A stretch of DNA of 64,000 nt. Origin: Struthio camelus (Eukaryota > Chordata > Aves > Struthioniformes > Struthionidae). The notes beneath the pieces were generated by a model. It saw only the letters and a program-made list of their open reading frames with translations, searched no databases and was not told the DNA's origin. This document shows, one piece after another, positions 1-13,094 of this stretch; the first letter of the stretch is position 1; the number at the start of each line of letters is the position of its first letter. Position numbers and translations under genes: made by a program. Where the stretch lies: contig NC_090944.1 in NCBI RefSeq assembly GCF_040807025.1, forward strand, positions 3,066,068 to 3,130,067, read 5' to 3'.

Positions 1-3000
1 ACCCCCACCACAACGCCCAGATCCCCTCAGCACCCCCACCACAAGCCCAGCACCCCCAACACAATGCCCAGATCTCCTCTGCACCACGGAAAAAAAGGCC
101 CAGCACCTCGAAAACATGGCCAGATCCCCTCAGCACCCCCACTACAAGCCCCGCATCTCCAAAACAATGCCCGAGATCCCCTCAGCAGCCCCACCACAAT
201 GCCCAGATCCCCTCTGCACCCCCAACGCAATGCCCACATGCCCTCAGCACCCCTACCACAAGCCCAGCACCCCCTACAAAATGCCCCGATCCCCTCAGCA
301 CCCCCACCACAAGCCCAGCATCCCCAACACAATGCCCAGATCTCCTCTGCACCACGGAAAAAAAGGCCCAGCACCTCGAAAACATGGCCAGATCCCCTCA
401 GCACCCCCACTACAAGCCCCGCACCTCCAAAACAATGCCCCGATCAACTCAGCAGCCGCACCACAAGCCCTGAACCCCCAATGCAATACCCAGATCCCCT
501 CAGCACCCCTACCACAAGCCTAGCACCCCCAACACAATGCCCCGATCCCCTCAGCAACCCCAAAACAAGGCCCACATCCCCTCAGCAAACCCATTACAAG
601 ACCAGCTCCCCCGACACAAGGCCCACATCCCATCAGCAGCCCGACCACAAGCCCAGCACGCGTAACACAACACTGAGATCCCCTCTGCACCCCCACCACA
701 AGCCCAGCACCCCCAGTGCAAGACCGAGCTCTCCTCAGCACCCCCACCACAAGCCCAGCACCCCCAACACAACGCCCAGCTCCCATCTGCACCGCAAAAA
801 CAAGGCCTGCACACGCAACACAAGCCCAGCACCTCAAAAACAAGCCCAGATCCCCTCAGCACCCCCACAACAAGGCCCAGCAACTCCCAACACAACGCCC
901 AGCTCCCCTCTGCACTTCCACAAAAAGCCCAGCAGCCTGCATGACAAGCCCAGCACCTCAAAACAAGCCCCATATTCCCTCAGCACCCCCACAAGAAGGT
1001 CCAGATCCCCTCAGCACTCCCATGACAAGCCCAGATCCCCTCTGCACTCCCACAAGCCCAACACAACAAACACACAGCCCAGATCCCCTCTGCACCCCCA
1101 TAACAGGCCCAACACCTCCAATACAAGCCCCAGATCCCCTCTGCACCCCCACCACAAGGCCCTGATCCCCTCTGCACTCCCAAAACACATCCAGCACCTC
1201 GAAAACAAGCCCCTGATCCCCTCAGTACCCCCAATACAAGGCCCCGTTCTCCTCAGCACCCCCACCACAACGCCCAGATCCCCTCAGCACCCCCACCACA
1301 AGCCCAGCACCCCCAACACAATGCCCAGATCTCCTCTGCACCACGGAAAAAAAGGCCCAGCACCTCAAAAACATGGCCAGATCCCCTCAGCACCCCCACT
1401 ACAAGCCCCGCATCTCCAAAACAATGCCCGAGATCCCCTCAGCAGCCCCACCACAATGCCCAGATCCCCTCTGCACCCCCAACGCAATGCCCACATGCCC
1501 TCAGCACCCCTATCACAAGCCCAGCACCCCCTACAAAATGCCCCGATCCCCTCAGCACCCCCACCACAAGCCCTGCACCCCCAACACAATGCCCCAGCTC
1601 CCCTCTGCACTTCCACAAAAAGCCCAGCAGCCTGCATGACAAGCCCAGCACCTCAAAACAAGCCCCATATTCCCTCAGCACCCCCACAAGAAGGTCCAGA
1701 TGCCCTCAGCACCCCCATGACAAGCCCAGATCCCCTCTGCACTCCCACAAGCCCAACACAACAAACACACAGCCCAGATCCCCTCTGCACCCCCATAACA
1801 GGCCCAACACCTCCAATACAAGCCCCAGATCCCCTCCGCACTGGCACTACACGCCCAGCCTCCCTAACACAAGCCAAGATCCCCTCAGCACCACTATGAC
1901 AAGTCCAGCACCCCCAACACAAGGCCCAGATCCCCTCTGCACCCCCACAACAAAGCCCAGCACCTCAAAAACAATGTCCAGATCCCCTCAGCAACCCCAA
2001 AACAAGGCCCACATCCCCTCAGCAAACCCATTACAAGACCAGCTCCCCCGACACAAGGCCCACATCCCCTCAGCACCCCTAAAACAAGGCCCAGCAACTC
2101 CCAACACAACGCCCAGCTCCCCTCTGCACTTCCACAAAAACCCCAGCAGCCTGCATGACAAGCCCAGCACCTCAAAACAAGCCCCATATTCCCTCAGCAC
2201 CCCCACAAGAAGGTCCAGATCCCCTCAGCACCCCCATGACAAGCCCAGATCCCCTCTGCACTCCCACAAGCCCAACACAACAAACACACAGCCCACATCC
2301 CCTCTGCACCCCCATAACAGGCCCAACACCTCCAATACAAGCCCCAGATCCCCTCCGCACTCGCACAACACGCCCAGCTCCCCTAACACAAGCCCAGATC
2401 CCCTCAGCACCACTATGACAAGTCCAGCACCCCCAACACAAGGCCCAGATCCCCTAAGCACCCCCACAACAAAGCCCAGCACCTCAAAAACAATGCCCAG
2501 GTCCCCTAAACACCCCCACAACAAGCCCAGCACCCCGAACAGAACGCCCCGATCCCGTTCAGTACCCTCATGACAAGACCAGCACCCCCAACACAACACT
2601 CAGCTCCACTGAGCAGCCCGAAAACAAGCCTAGCACCCCCAACACAACACCCAGATCCCCCGACACAAGGCCCAGCACCTCCAACACAATGCCCAGCTCC
2701 CCTCTGCCCCCCTCAAAACAAGGCTAGCACCCTGCATGACAAGCCCAGCACCTCGAAAACAAGCCCATGATCCCCTCAGCACTCCCACAAGCCCAACACA
2801 ACAAACACACGGCCCAGATCTCCTCTGCACCCCCAAAACAAGGCCCAGATCCCCTCAGCACTCCCAGAAGCCCAACACAACAAACACACAGCCCAGATCC
2901 CCTCTGCACCCCCATAACAGGCCCAGCACCTCCACCACAATGCCCAGATCCCGTCAGCACGTCCACGACAAGCCCAGCGCACCCAACACAAGCCCCAGAT

Positions 3001-6000
3001 CCCTTCTGCACTCGCACAACACGCCCAGCACCCCCAACACAAGGACCAGATCCCCTCAGCACCCCTAAAACAAAGCCCAGCAACTCCAACACAACGCCCA
3101 GCTCCCCTCTGCACTTCCACAAAAAGCCCAGCAGCCTGCATGACAAGCCCAGCACCTCGAAAACAAGCCCCATATTCCCTCAGCACCCCCACAAGAAGGT
3201 CCAGATCCCCTCAGCCCCCCGACACACAGCTCAGATCCCCTCTGCACTCCCACAAGCCCTACACAACAAACACACAGCCCAGATCCCCTCTGCACCCCCA
3301 TAAGAAGCCCAGCACCTCCACCACAATGTCAGGATCCCGTCAGCACGTCCACGACAAGCCCAGCGCATCCAACACAAGCCCCAGATCCCTTCTGCACTCG
3401 CACAACACGCCCAGCACCCCCAACACAAGGACCAGATCCCCTCAGCACCACTATGACAAGTCCAGCCCCCACAACACACGGCCCAGATCCCCTCTGCACC
3501 CCCACAACAAAGCCCAGCACCTCAAAAAAAATGCCCAGATCCCCTAAGCACCCCCACAACAAAGCCCCGCACCCCGAACACAACGCCCCGATCCCCTCAG
3601 CACCCCCACCACAAGCCCAGCACCCCCAACACAACGCCCAAATCCCCTCAGCACCCCCACCACAAGCCCCAGATCCCCTCAGCACTCCCACAAGCTCAAC
3701 ACAACAAACACACCGCCCAGATCCCCTCTGCACACCCACCAGAAGCCCAGCACCCCCAATGCAATGCCCAGATCCCCTCAGCACCCTGAACACAACGCCC
3801 AGCACCCCCAACACAACGCCCAGATCCCCTCAGCAATCTGCATAACAAGCCCAGCACCCCGAACACAACGCCCAGATACCCTCAGCACCCCCACCACAAG
3901 CCCAGCACCCCAAACACAATGCCCAGATCCCCTTCAGTACCCTCATGACAAGACCAGCACCCATAACACAACACTCAGCTCCACTGAGCAGCCCGAAAAC
4001 AAGCCTAGCACCCCCAACACAACACCCAGATCCCCCGACACAAGGCCCAGCACCTCCAACACAATGCCCAGCTCCCCTCTTCACCCCCAAAACAAGCCCA
4101 GCACCCGCAACACAAGCCCAGCACCTCCAAAACAAGCCCATGATCCCCTCAACACTCCCACAAGCTCAACACAACAAACACACAGCCCAGATCCCCTCTG
4201 CACCCCCATAACAGGCCCAACACCTCCAATACAAGCCCCAGATCCCCTCCGCACTCCCAAAACACGCCCAGCACCCACAACACAATGCCCAGATCCCCTC
4301 TGCACCCCCACAACAAAGCCCAGCACCCCGAACACAAAGCCCAGATCCCCTCAGCACCCCCACCACAAGCCCAGCACCCCCAACACAATGCCCAGATCCC
4401 CTCTGCACCCCCAAAACAAGGCTAGCAGCCTGCATGACAAGCCCAGCACCTCGAAAACAAGCCCAGATCGCCTCAGCACCCCCACCACGAGCCCAGCACC
4501 CCCAACACAACGCCCAGATCCCCTCTGCACCCCCAAAACAAGGCTAGCAGCCTGCATGACAAGCCCAGCACCTCGAAAACAAGCCCAGATCGCCTCAGCA
4601 CCCCCACCACGAGCCCAGCACCCCCAACACAATGCCCAGATCCCCTCAGCAACCCCAAAACAAGGCCCACATCCCCTCAGCAAACCCATTACAAGACCAG
4701 CTCCCCCGACACAAGGCCCACATCCCCTCAGCACCCCCAACACAACGCCCAGCACTCCCAAGACAAGGCCCAGACCCCTCAGTACCCCTACGACAAGCCC
4801 AGCACCTCCACCACAATGCCCAGATCCCGTCAGCACGTCCACGACAAGCCCAGCGCACCCAACACAAGGCCCACATCCCCTCAGCACCCCTAAAACAAGG
4901 CCCAGCAACTCCAACACAACGCCCAGCTCCCCTCTGCCCTTCCACAAAAAGCCCAGCAGCCTGCATGACAAGCCCAGCACCTCAAAACAAGCCCCATATT
5001 CCCTCAGCACCCCCACAAGAAGGTCCAGATGCCCTCAGCACCCCCATGACAAGCCCAGATCCCCTCTGCACTCCCACAAGCCCAACACAACAAACACACA
5101 GCCCACATCCCCTCTGCACCCCCATAACAGGCCCAACACCTCCAATACAAGCCCCAGATCCCCTCCGCACTGGCACTACACGCCCAGCCTCCCTAACACA
5201 AGCCAAGATCCCCTCAGCACCACTATGACAAGTCCAGCACCCCCAACACAAGGCCCAGATCCCCTCTGCACCCCCACAACAAAGCCCAGCACCTCAAAAA
5301 CAATGTCCAGATCCCCTCTGCACCCCCACAACAAAGCCCAGCACCCCAAACACAACGCCCAGATCCCCTCAGCACCCCCATGACAAGCCCAGCACCCCCA
5401 ACACAACGCCCAGATCCCCCAAAACAAGGCCCAGCAACTCCAACACAATGCCCAGCTCCCCTCTGCACCCCCAAAACAAGGATAGCACCCTGCATGACAA
5501 GCCCAGCACCTCGAAAACAGGCCCAGATCCCCTCAGCACCCCCAACACAAGGCCCAGCACCCCCAACAACAAGGCCCAGATCCCCTCTGCACTCCCACAA
5601 GCCCAAAACAACAAACACACAGCCCAGATCCCCTCAGCAGCCCAAACACAAGGCCCAACACCTCCAATACAAGCCCCAGATCCCCTCCTCACTCACACAA
5701 CACGCCCAGCACCCCCCACACAAGCCCAGATCCCCTCAGCACCACTATGACAAGTCCAGCACCCCCAACACAAGGCCCAGATCCCCTCGGCACCCCCACA
5801 ACAAAGCCCAGCACCTCGAAAACAAGCCCCAGATCCCCTCTGCACCCCCACCACAAGCCCAGCATCTCCAATAGAAGCCCCAGATCCCCACCGCACTCGC
5901 ACAGAACGCCCAGCACCCCCAACACAAGGCCCCGATCCCCTCAGCACTCCCACAAGCCCAAAACAACAAACACACAGCCCAGATCCCCTCTGCACACCCA

Positions 6001-7742
6001 CCACAAGCCCAGCACCTCGAAAACAATGTCCAAAAACCCTCAGCACCCCCACAACAAGCCCAGCACCCCCAACACCACACCCAGATCCCAGTCAGTACCC
6101 TCATGACAAGACCAGCACCCCCAACACAACACCCAGATCCCCTCTGCACCCCCAAAACAAGGCCAGCCCCCGCAACACACGCCCAGCACCTCGAAAACAA
6201 GCCCAGATCCCCTCTGCACTCCCACAAGCTCAACGCAACAAACACAAAGCCCAGATCCCCTCAGCACCCCCAAGACAAGGCCCTGCACCCCCAAGACAAG
6301 GCCCAGACCCCTCAGTATCCCTATGACAAACCCGACACCTCCAACACAATGCCCAGATCCCTTCAGCACCCCCACCACAAGCCCAGCACTCCCACCACAA
6401 TCCCAGCACTCCCAATACAAGGCCTAGATTCCCTCAGCACCACTACGACAAGCCCAGCAATCCCAAGACAAGGCCCAGACCACTCAGTACCCCCACGACA
6501 AGACTAGCACCCCCAACACAACGCCCAGATCCCCTCAGCACCGCCCACCACAAGCCCAGCACCTCCAAAAGAATGATCAGATCCCCTCAGTACCCCCAAA
6601 ACAAAGCCCAGCACCCCCAACACCACACCCAGATCCCGTTCAGTACCCTCATGACAAGACCAGCACCCCCAACACAATGCCCCAGATCCCCCAAAACAAG
6701 ACCCAGCACCTCCAACACAACGCCCAGCTCCCCTCTGCACCCCCAAAACAAGGCCAGCCCCCGCAACACAAGCCCAGCACCTCGAAAACAAGCCCAGATC
6801 CCCTTAGCAACCCCACAACAAGGCCTAGCAACTCCAACACAACGCCCAGCTCCCCTCTGCACCCCCACAGAAAGCCCTGCACCCGCAACACAAGCCCAAC
6901 ACCTCCAAAACAAGCCCCAGATGCCCTCAGCACTCCCACAAGCTCAACGCAACAAACACGAAGCCCAGATCCCTTCAGCAGCCCCACCACAAGCCCTGCA
7001 CCCCCAACGCAATACCCAGATCCCCTCAGCACTCCCAACACAAGGCCCAGCAACCCCAACACAAAGCTCAGACCCCTCAGCACCCCCACCAGAAGCCCAG
7101 CATCTCCAATACAAGCTCGAGATCCCCTCAGCACTCCCACAAGCCCAACACAACAAACTCACCGCCCAGATCTACTCAGCACCCCCAAAACAGGGCCCTG
7201 ATCCCCTCTGCACTCCCAAAACAAGGCCCAGCACCCCAAAAACAAGACCTAGCTTTCCTCAGCACCCCCACAACAAGCCCTGCTCTCCCCAACACAAGGC
7301 CCTGATCCCCTCAGCACCCTGCATGACAAGCCCAGCAGTCCCAACACAATGTCCCGATCCCCTCAGCAGACCCACAAGCCCAGCACCCCCAACACAAGGC
7401 CCAGATCCCCCAAAACAAGCCCAGCAGCCCCATAAGAAAGGTCCAGATCCTCTCTGCACCCCCGCGACAAGCCTAGCACTCGCAACAAAAGGCTCAGCAC
7501 CTCCTGCACAACGCCCAGATCCCCTAAGCACCACCATGACAACCCCAGCACCCCCAACACAAGGCTCAGCTCCACTGAGCAGCCCGAAAACAAACCTAGC
7601 ACCCCCAACACAACAAGCAGATCCACTCAGCACTCCCAACACAAAGTTCAGTGACCCTCAGCACCCCCACAACAAGCCCAGAACCCCCAACACAAGGCCC
7701 AGGTCCCCTGAGCAAACCTATGACAAGACCAGCTCCCCCAAA
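1..7742. repeat. C-rich minisatellite array, about 51-bp unit
   Basis: A continuous tandem array in which a 30-bp element (CCCAGATCCCCTCAG followed by CACCCCCACCACAAG) alternates with a 21-bp element (CCCAGCACCCCCAACACAACG), giving a unit of about 51 bp. Variants swap CTCAG for CTCTG, or ACAAG for ACAATG. Larger blocks are duplicated inside the array: the stretch near position 1 recurs at about 1,258, a block at about 1,858 recurs at about 5,185, and a 122-bp block at 4,391 recurs at 4,513. Because 51 is a multiple of three, each frame reads as a 17-residue repeating peptide (on the + strand Pro/Ser/His/Thr-rich, PRSPQHPHHKPSTPNTT-like). This gives open frames of up to 611 codons (64-1899, 3764-5383, 6573-7919) that I do not regard as genes. 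The array runs off the left edge and ends where unique sequence begins near 7,740. Confidence 0.93.
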
Positions 7743-8861
7743 GGGCACGGAGGAGCTGCCCTCCCTCACTCTCTGTGTGGCTCTTGTTGCCGCAGCCTCC
7801 TTGCTTCCCCCCCGGCAGATGGGGAGCTTTGGGCAGAGAGGCGGGAGGCAGGGTTAAGGGGAGGCCTTGGCTGCAGAGGTCTGCCCCTGCGGCAGGTGCT
7901 GGAATGGGGAGGGCACTAGTGTGTGCCTGTGGCCTGTGCAGATGCCCCAGGAGCAGGGGGAGGTACAGGCCGGGGCAGAGCAGGATGCAGCCCAGAGGCA
8001 GAGAGGTGGGCATGGCCGTGCTGAGCTGCCGAGGCCAAGAAAGGATTGTGGGGGCGCGTGCTGAAAAGAGGGCAACAGCAACATCTGCACTGCACAGGCA
8101 GAGCCGGATGGCTCTGTTTTGGTGAAAACGCACCTGTTCTTGTCATGGTGCAGTGATGAGCTGCAGAGCACAGCAAACAGACGCAGCAAACAGACGCAGC
8201 AGTTTGCACAGCAGTGTCTGGGCTCTGCCTGGGCCTTTTGTGGGCCTTGTTGGAAGTTGGGGAGGCTTTCTGGGGACCCCCGAGGAACTAGACGGTGCTT
8301 GCTGCTAGCAGGAAGGGAGAGCTAGGCAAGGACTACTGCAGGGGGCCTTGACTTAACTTCTCCTGGGAAGTCCTAGCTAGGTGGGGCTGCTGCTAACGAG
8401 CTCTCTGGGCTGGCCTGGTCAGAGGGAGTTGGGGCTTTTGTTTCAGGTGGCTCCTGATTGGGTGGGTCAAGCACCCTTGTGAGTCACTGCTGGGCAGAGG
8501 CCTATGTAAGAGCCAGGCCTAGAGCCCAGCTCCCAGAGTGGGGCCAGCAGAGGCAGCAGTTTGGGCAGCAGGCAAAGAAGGTGCCTCTCCCTTTTCTGCA
8601 GTGGTGTGTCCTTCCTTGGGGCATGGTCATGACATGCTGCAGAGCACTTTCCCCAGTGGCTGTTGGAGGTGCTGCCTCAGTTGTGTGTGAGACTTCAACC
8701 CAGACAGACCCTCAGACAGCAGATGCAGCTCTGCAGGTGTCAGGCTGCAGGCAGTGCCTGGGGCCTTTCTGTGAGGCCTGGGCTGACAGTCAGCTCTCCT
8801 GTGCAAGGTGTGCTGTGGTTGACCCTTTGTATTGCCAGATAAAGGAGCTGGGGGAGGAAGT
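7743..8861. other. unique non-coding stretch beside the array
   Basis: Non-repetitive sequence between the minisatellite and the first recognisable ferlin exon. I see no exon with a family match, no RNA gene and no clear promoter. The open frames on both strands have no recognisable domain. It is probably part of a ferlin intron, since the earlier ferlin exons must lie further left. Confidence 0.5.
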
Positions 8862-8918
8862 GAGCAGGAAGTTAGCAGTCCCTCTTCTAACCTCAACCAT
8901 TCTGTGATTCTGTGAAAC
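8862..8918 (+). mobile_element. CR1 retroposon, short 3' end
   Basis: The stretch ends in TCTAACCTCAACC followed by ATTCTGTGATTCTGTGA, the octamer-repeat 3' terminus typical of avian CR1. Only the last few tens of bases are present, which fits the usual extreme 5' truncation of CR1 copies. Confidence 0.75.
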
Positions 8919-8997
8919 CTCCTGTTGTCCCCTGTGTCACAGAGAACACCACTAAAAGTACAGGATACAATGAGTTCTTTCCCACGTCTTCTTCCAG

Positions 8998-11385
8998 AGC
9001 TGGGAAAGGAGTTTTTTCAGCCATGAAGCTTGGCAAGACGCGTCCACCAAAGGATGATCATCAGAAGCAAGGTAGGTGCTGGGAGGAGGTTGTTCCCTGA
9101 TCCAGTACTGCTGTTCCAGGAAAGCCCCTGGTTCCATCCACTTATGGATGAGACCGACCCTGACCCCTCCCCCCCGGCCCTGTAAGTGGCACACATCAAC
9201 GCTGTTGGTAACTCAGGGATTAGGCAGGGAGCATTTGGTGGACAGGGTGAAGGCTGGAGAGAGGGTCTCCATGGGGGAATCTGGGAAGCAGGGATAGATG
9301 GAGAGAGCCTTACACTGAAGGCTTTGCCAGATCTCACCCGCTTTGTGAGATCATGGTGAAACCTGGAAGTCAGGTGGGCAGTTTCTGGCTTATTTTAAGG
9401 ATTACTTGCAAGTGTAAGAGCAAAAAGCGTGATTTAGCCCTTTCACTGCTTCTCTGTGATGCATGGAGACCTGCATGAATAGCGTTGCAGCAGCACAGTG
9501 AGAGGTAGGGCTCTGTTGCCTCAAGGTTGTCCGTTCCAAGATCTCGATACCTGCTACAGTGCTGAAATGGGACACCTTTCTGGAAAGGCAGAAGGTGGTT
9601 AGCGATCAGAAATTTGTTGTTGTTTCCATTCGGCTCAAATTATGATGTTTCAGTGACAAAGAAATTGAGGAATGCCTTTTTGTGGAGGAAGACCAAATGT
9701 TGCTTTAGATATTCTTCATGGGCAAATCTTTGTTGTTCAGCCAGCTTTTAAGAGAAGAAAGGAGGGATTTGGCCTGAGACACTATAGAGGTAGAGGCCTT
9801 GGCAGACTGTAGAGGCATAATACTGAAACTTTGGTGATCTTCCTGCCCTCCCCAGTGAAAGGGTGTTCTTGTGGTGAAGACTTCACCTAAGGTGATGAGG
9901 AAAGCCATCTGGGATGCAAAGGCATGAAAAGGCTGTACTTCCAGATTGTGGAGTACATTCACATGTAGATTTACCAGTGGTGGGGGAACAGTTGCAACAA
10001 CTGTTCATGTGGTCATTGCCTCACAGCTGTGTGTATCCTTCCTCCCCCTTTGCCCTCCACAGGGCGTGGTCCTCCCAGCATCCCTCCTGAGTGGTGGTCT
10101 GCTTCTTTCTGCCATCCCAGGCAGATTGCCAGTTCTGCTCAGGTCAAACAAACCCACTGAATCACTGCAAGCAGAGCTGGGAAGGTGCTGGTCTGTCCCT
10201 CCACCCACACGTGGCAGGATGGAATCTGCTTAGGTCCCTCAGTGGAAATGAGGACACTCTTTTCACACACAACTTGCTGCAGTGCCTCTCTCCACCTAGG
10301 AAAGCTTTTCCTAACATCCAGCCTAGATCCCCCTCACTTCAGCTGAGGCCCAAGGTTATTTCTGTATTATCTCACAGAACCGGGCCAGACTATGGTGAAG
10401 CAACTGATCCAAGTCTTGGATTAGCCACGAGGTAGGAAACCTGTTTCCCAAAAGCGATGTCTGTGCTCTATGCGTGGTTTTGGTAGTATTTCCCCCTGTG
10501 CCAACGAAACAAACCAGTGACCCTAAAGCAGCTCCCCACCTCCCTTCATCCTCAGCAGTGCATCACCTTATGGCAGTTAGAGCTGCAGCACATGTTCACA
10601 TGCTCTTTTACCTCGTGAAGTCTGCATTGCTCATTTGTCAGATTTCAGTTTTCCAAAGTTTATTGCCTTCATGAAACTGTGCTGGCACACAGCACAGGTG
10701 GAATAATGTGTCACGCTACGCAAACCTCTTTTAAAATCCATTTTAAACCAGGTTGTCTGTGACCTGACCAGGTGACCACTGTTCTTTGTATTACCAGGAG
10801 AGGTTGATAGGATGTATTGGTTACCTTTCTCGGAGTCTTCAATTATCCACCGAGTGGAAACAACAAGAGACATTCTTTTGTCTGTGTGCCTTTATGCAGA
10901 GGAACCTGCTGTTTTGGAAGCAGAAGACCTGGGCCGAAAAGCCATGAGACTAGGAGGTGGACTGGACCCAGACACAGTCTCCTTGGCTTCCGTCACGGCT
11001 GTAACCACCAGTGTCTCCAACAAGAGGTGAAGGCCAGATGTGAGCTTGTGCAAGCCAGGAGGTGATGGCAAACTCTCAGACGTGCCTGCTCCCCAGAGCC
11101 ATGTGTTCCCTGAGCTGAGATATGTTGGAAATCACGTTGCCCCATGCAACTGTTTTCAGAAACGCTTGAACAAAGAATGTTCAGTGGCATTTCACAGCCC
11201 CTGGAGTTTATATTCCTCTCATGCCAAGGGAGCTGGCACTGCGAGGAGTAACGCTGGGAAATGCTCTGTCACAGTCTGCAGTGAGTTCATCTGTTGTTTG
11301 ACGGAGGTCTTTTTTCCTGCCCTTTGGAAGGTCCAAGCTTGATATCAAAATGGAGCCGAGTGCTGGGAGGCCGATGGATTATCAG
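8998..11385 (+). CDS. FER1L4: ferlin exons: linker before C2B
   Basis: Three exons. The first (8998-9071) encodes [10 protein letters not shown] and a charged tail. The second (10900-11026) encodes an acidic stretch ending [16 protein letters not shown]. The third (11331-11385) encodes [15 protein letters not shown]. Donors are gtaggt, gtgaag and gtaggt, and the phases join in frame. This matches the otoferlin linker between C2A and C2B. The two introns (9072-10899, 11027-11330) show nothing else that I recognise. Confidence 0.8.
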
Positions 11386-13094
11386 GTAGGTGACAACGCT
11401 GTGCCCCCAACTTCAGCTCGGGGGGTTCAGAGCCCAGAGAGAGACCATTTCACAGGGAGCGTTTAAGGGGAGGAAGAGGCGAGTTGAGAACTTTTCTTTC
11501 ACACTTTCTTGGACCACAACTATCAGCAGAGTAGTTACTTGAGGAGCTGAATCTCTTAGTTGAAGCCTTTGTCCCCGATGGCCTGTGGGACAGGTCTGGG
11601 ACCAGGAGGAAGGACTGACAGTCACTTGAGCAGGCCTAGGCTTGCTGGAGTCCCACCGAGGCTGTGCCTCCTCCCCGTGCAGCAGGTTATGGACCTTGGC
11701 ATGGCGTTGTTGGGAGCGAGTCCAGCGCGGGTTTCAATGTACTGCGCTCACAAAAGCAACTGACAATTTGTTTGTTAAGTCTGAAGGCTGGCTCACGTGT
11801 GAACGACTGTTTCAGGTATTGTTCCTGTGGGAGGATGACTTTCAAAAAGCTGGTGTTTAAATGCTAGAGTGATAAGCTATAGCTTAAGTAGTTAACTGGA
11901 TTTGCTGTCCATTGTGACAAGCCCAGAAAGCCCAGCTTAATCAGGGTTTGAAGCAGGCAATCTCCAACACAGTTCTCTTAATTTCCAAAGGCTTTCAGTA
12001 CCTGTTTTAGCGTTCCCAATTGACACGAGGCCTGGCTGGCAGTACTCGTTGGATTTCCTCTGGTAGGTTGGTGCCTGGTTGCTGTTATCTTGTTCCTCTT
12101 CTCGCTTTCCCTGAGTCATGCTGATTCGGCAGCCGTTTACTTTTCTGTCCTTGCGTGTTAGTGCAGTAGCACGTTCCTAGGGATGTCTGGGACCAATGCA
12201 AATAATGATTTGTTGTTAAAGGTTTATTGTAGACCACTTACGGCGTCCACTTCTAAATCCCACGAGAGACCAGTTGCCATCAGAAGATGCAGTAGAGCGG
12301 TATGTGGAAGAGGTTTAATTATACGCATAAAAAGCCTAAAGCAAGTTGCGAGGACTGAGTGTCCCTGGTTCGGGAATAGTATAATCAGAATGTAAGGAGG
12401 AGGAGGAAGGTGCAAGACGAATTATGTGCAAGACAGAGCAAGAGGTTCAGTTAATTGGCCAGTGCAAACAGGAGTATCACAAGGCTGCTCTTCATTGGGA
12501 ATGGTGAGGGAACAGAGCAGTGACCTTAGCTGCTTACCTCCTCAGAAGGAGTCTGAGAGTATTCGCACCTACCTTGCTGCGCTTTAAACGAGGAAGGGAT
12601 TTGAGCTGGGTTTGTTAAGCTGGTGCAGCTTTGGGTGAGGGGTAGGAGGTTGCATTTGCAACTCAGCTCCTCTGCAGTAAGTCAGTTTGTGCAGCAATCA
12701 ATGCCAGGCAGTCTTGTCCTCTTCTTTAGAGAGCTCAGCTGTCTTTTATGAGCGGTTTACCCCTTGTATTTTTTAGCAGAAGCAAGTTAAGCCAGTTAGG
12801 GCATCAGTAGCAGAGTGTCTGCTCCCGCAGCTTAGCTAAATCTGTTCAACTTTGTGCCTTACGTGCTCTTGGAGCAGAAGAGCCATCTGAACGGACAGGG
12901 CTGCTCTGATGCGCCTACCTCCCATGCCATGCCGCAGCGCGCTCAGGCTTGTAGGAGCAGCCCTGTCTCTTTTGTGTGATGAAGAGAGACTACCCAGCTG
13001 CCACCCCGGCACTGAAAGCACCTTGGAGAGGAGAGCCAGGTGGAGACATGGTTTAGGGCAGCCAAGGTGGAGGTCCATGAATCTCTCTCCCCAG

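Noticed and set aside
64..1899. 611-codon open frame at the left edge (and 539- and 448-codon frames at 3764 and 6573)
   Set aside because: They lie wholly or almost wholly in a minisatellite with a 51-bp period and few stop words. Several frames on both strands are open at once, as expected from composition alone.
1..7742. CRISPR-like regular repeats
   Set aside because: Units are contiguous and divergent with no unique spacers, and the genome is a vertebrate one.
7648..8133. 161-codon minus-strand open frame
   Set aside because: No domain recognised; it starts in the minisatellite and runs into ordinary intron-like sequence.
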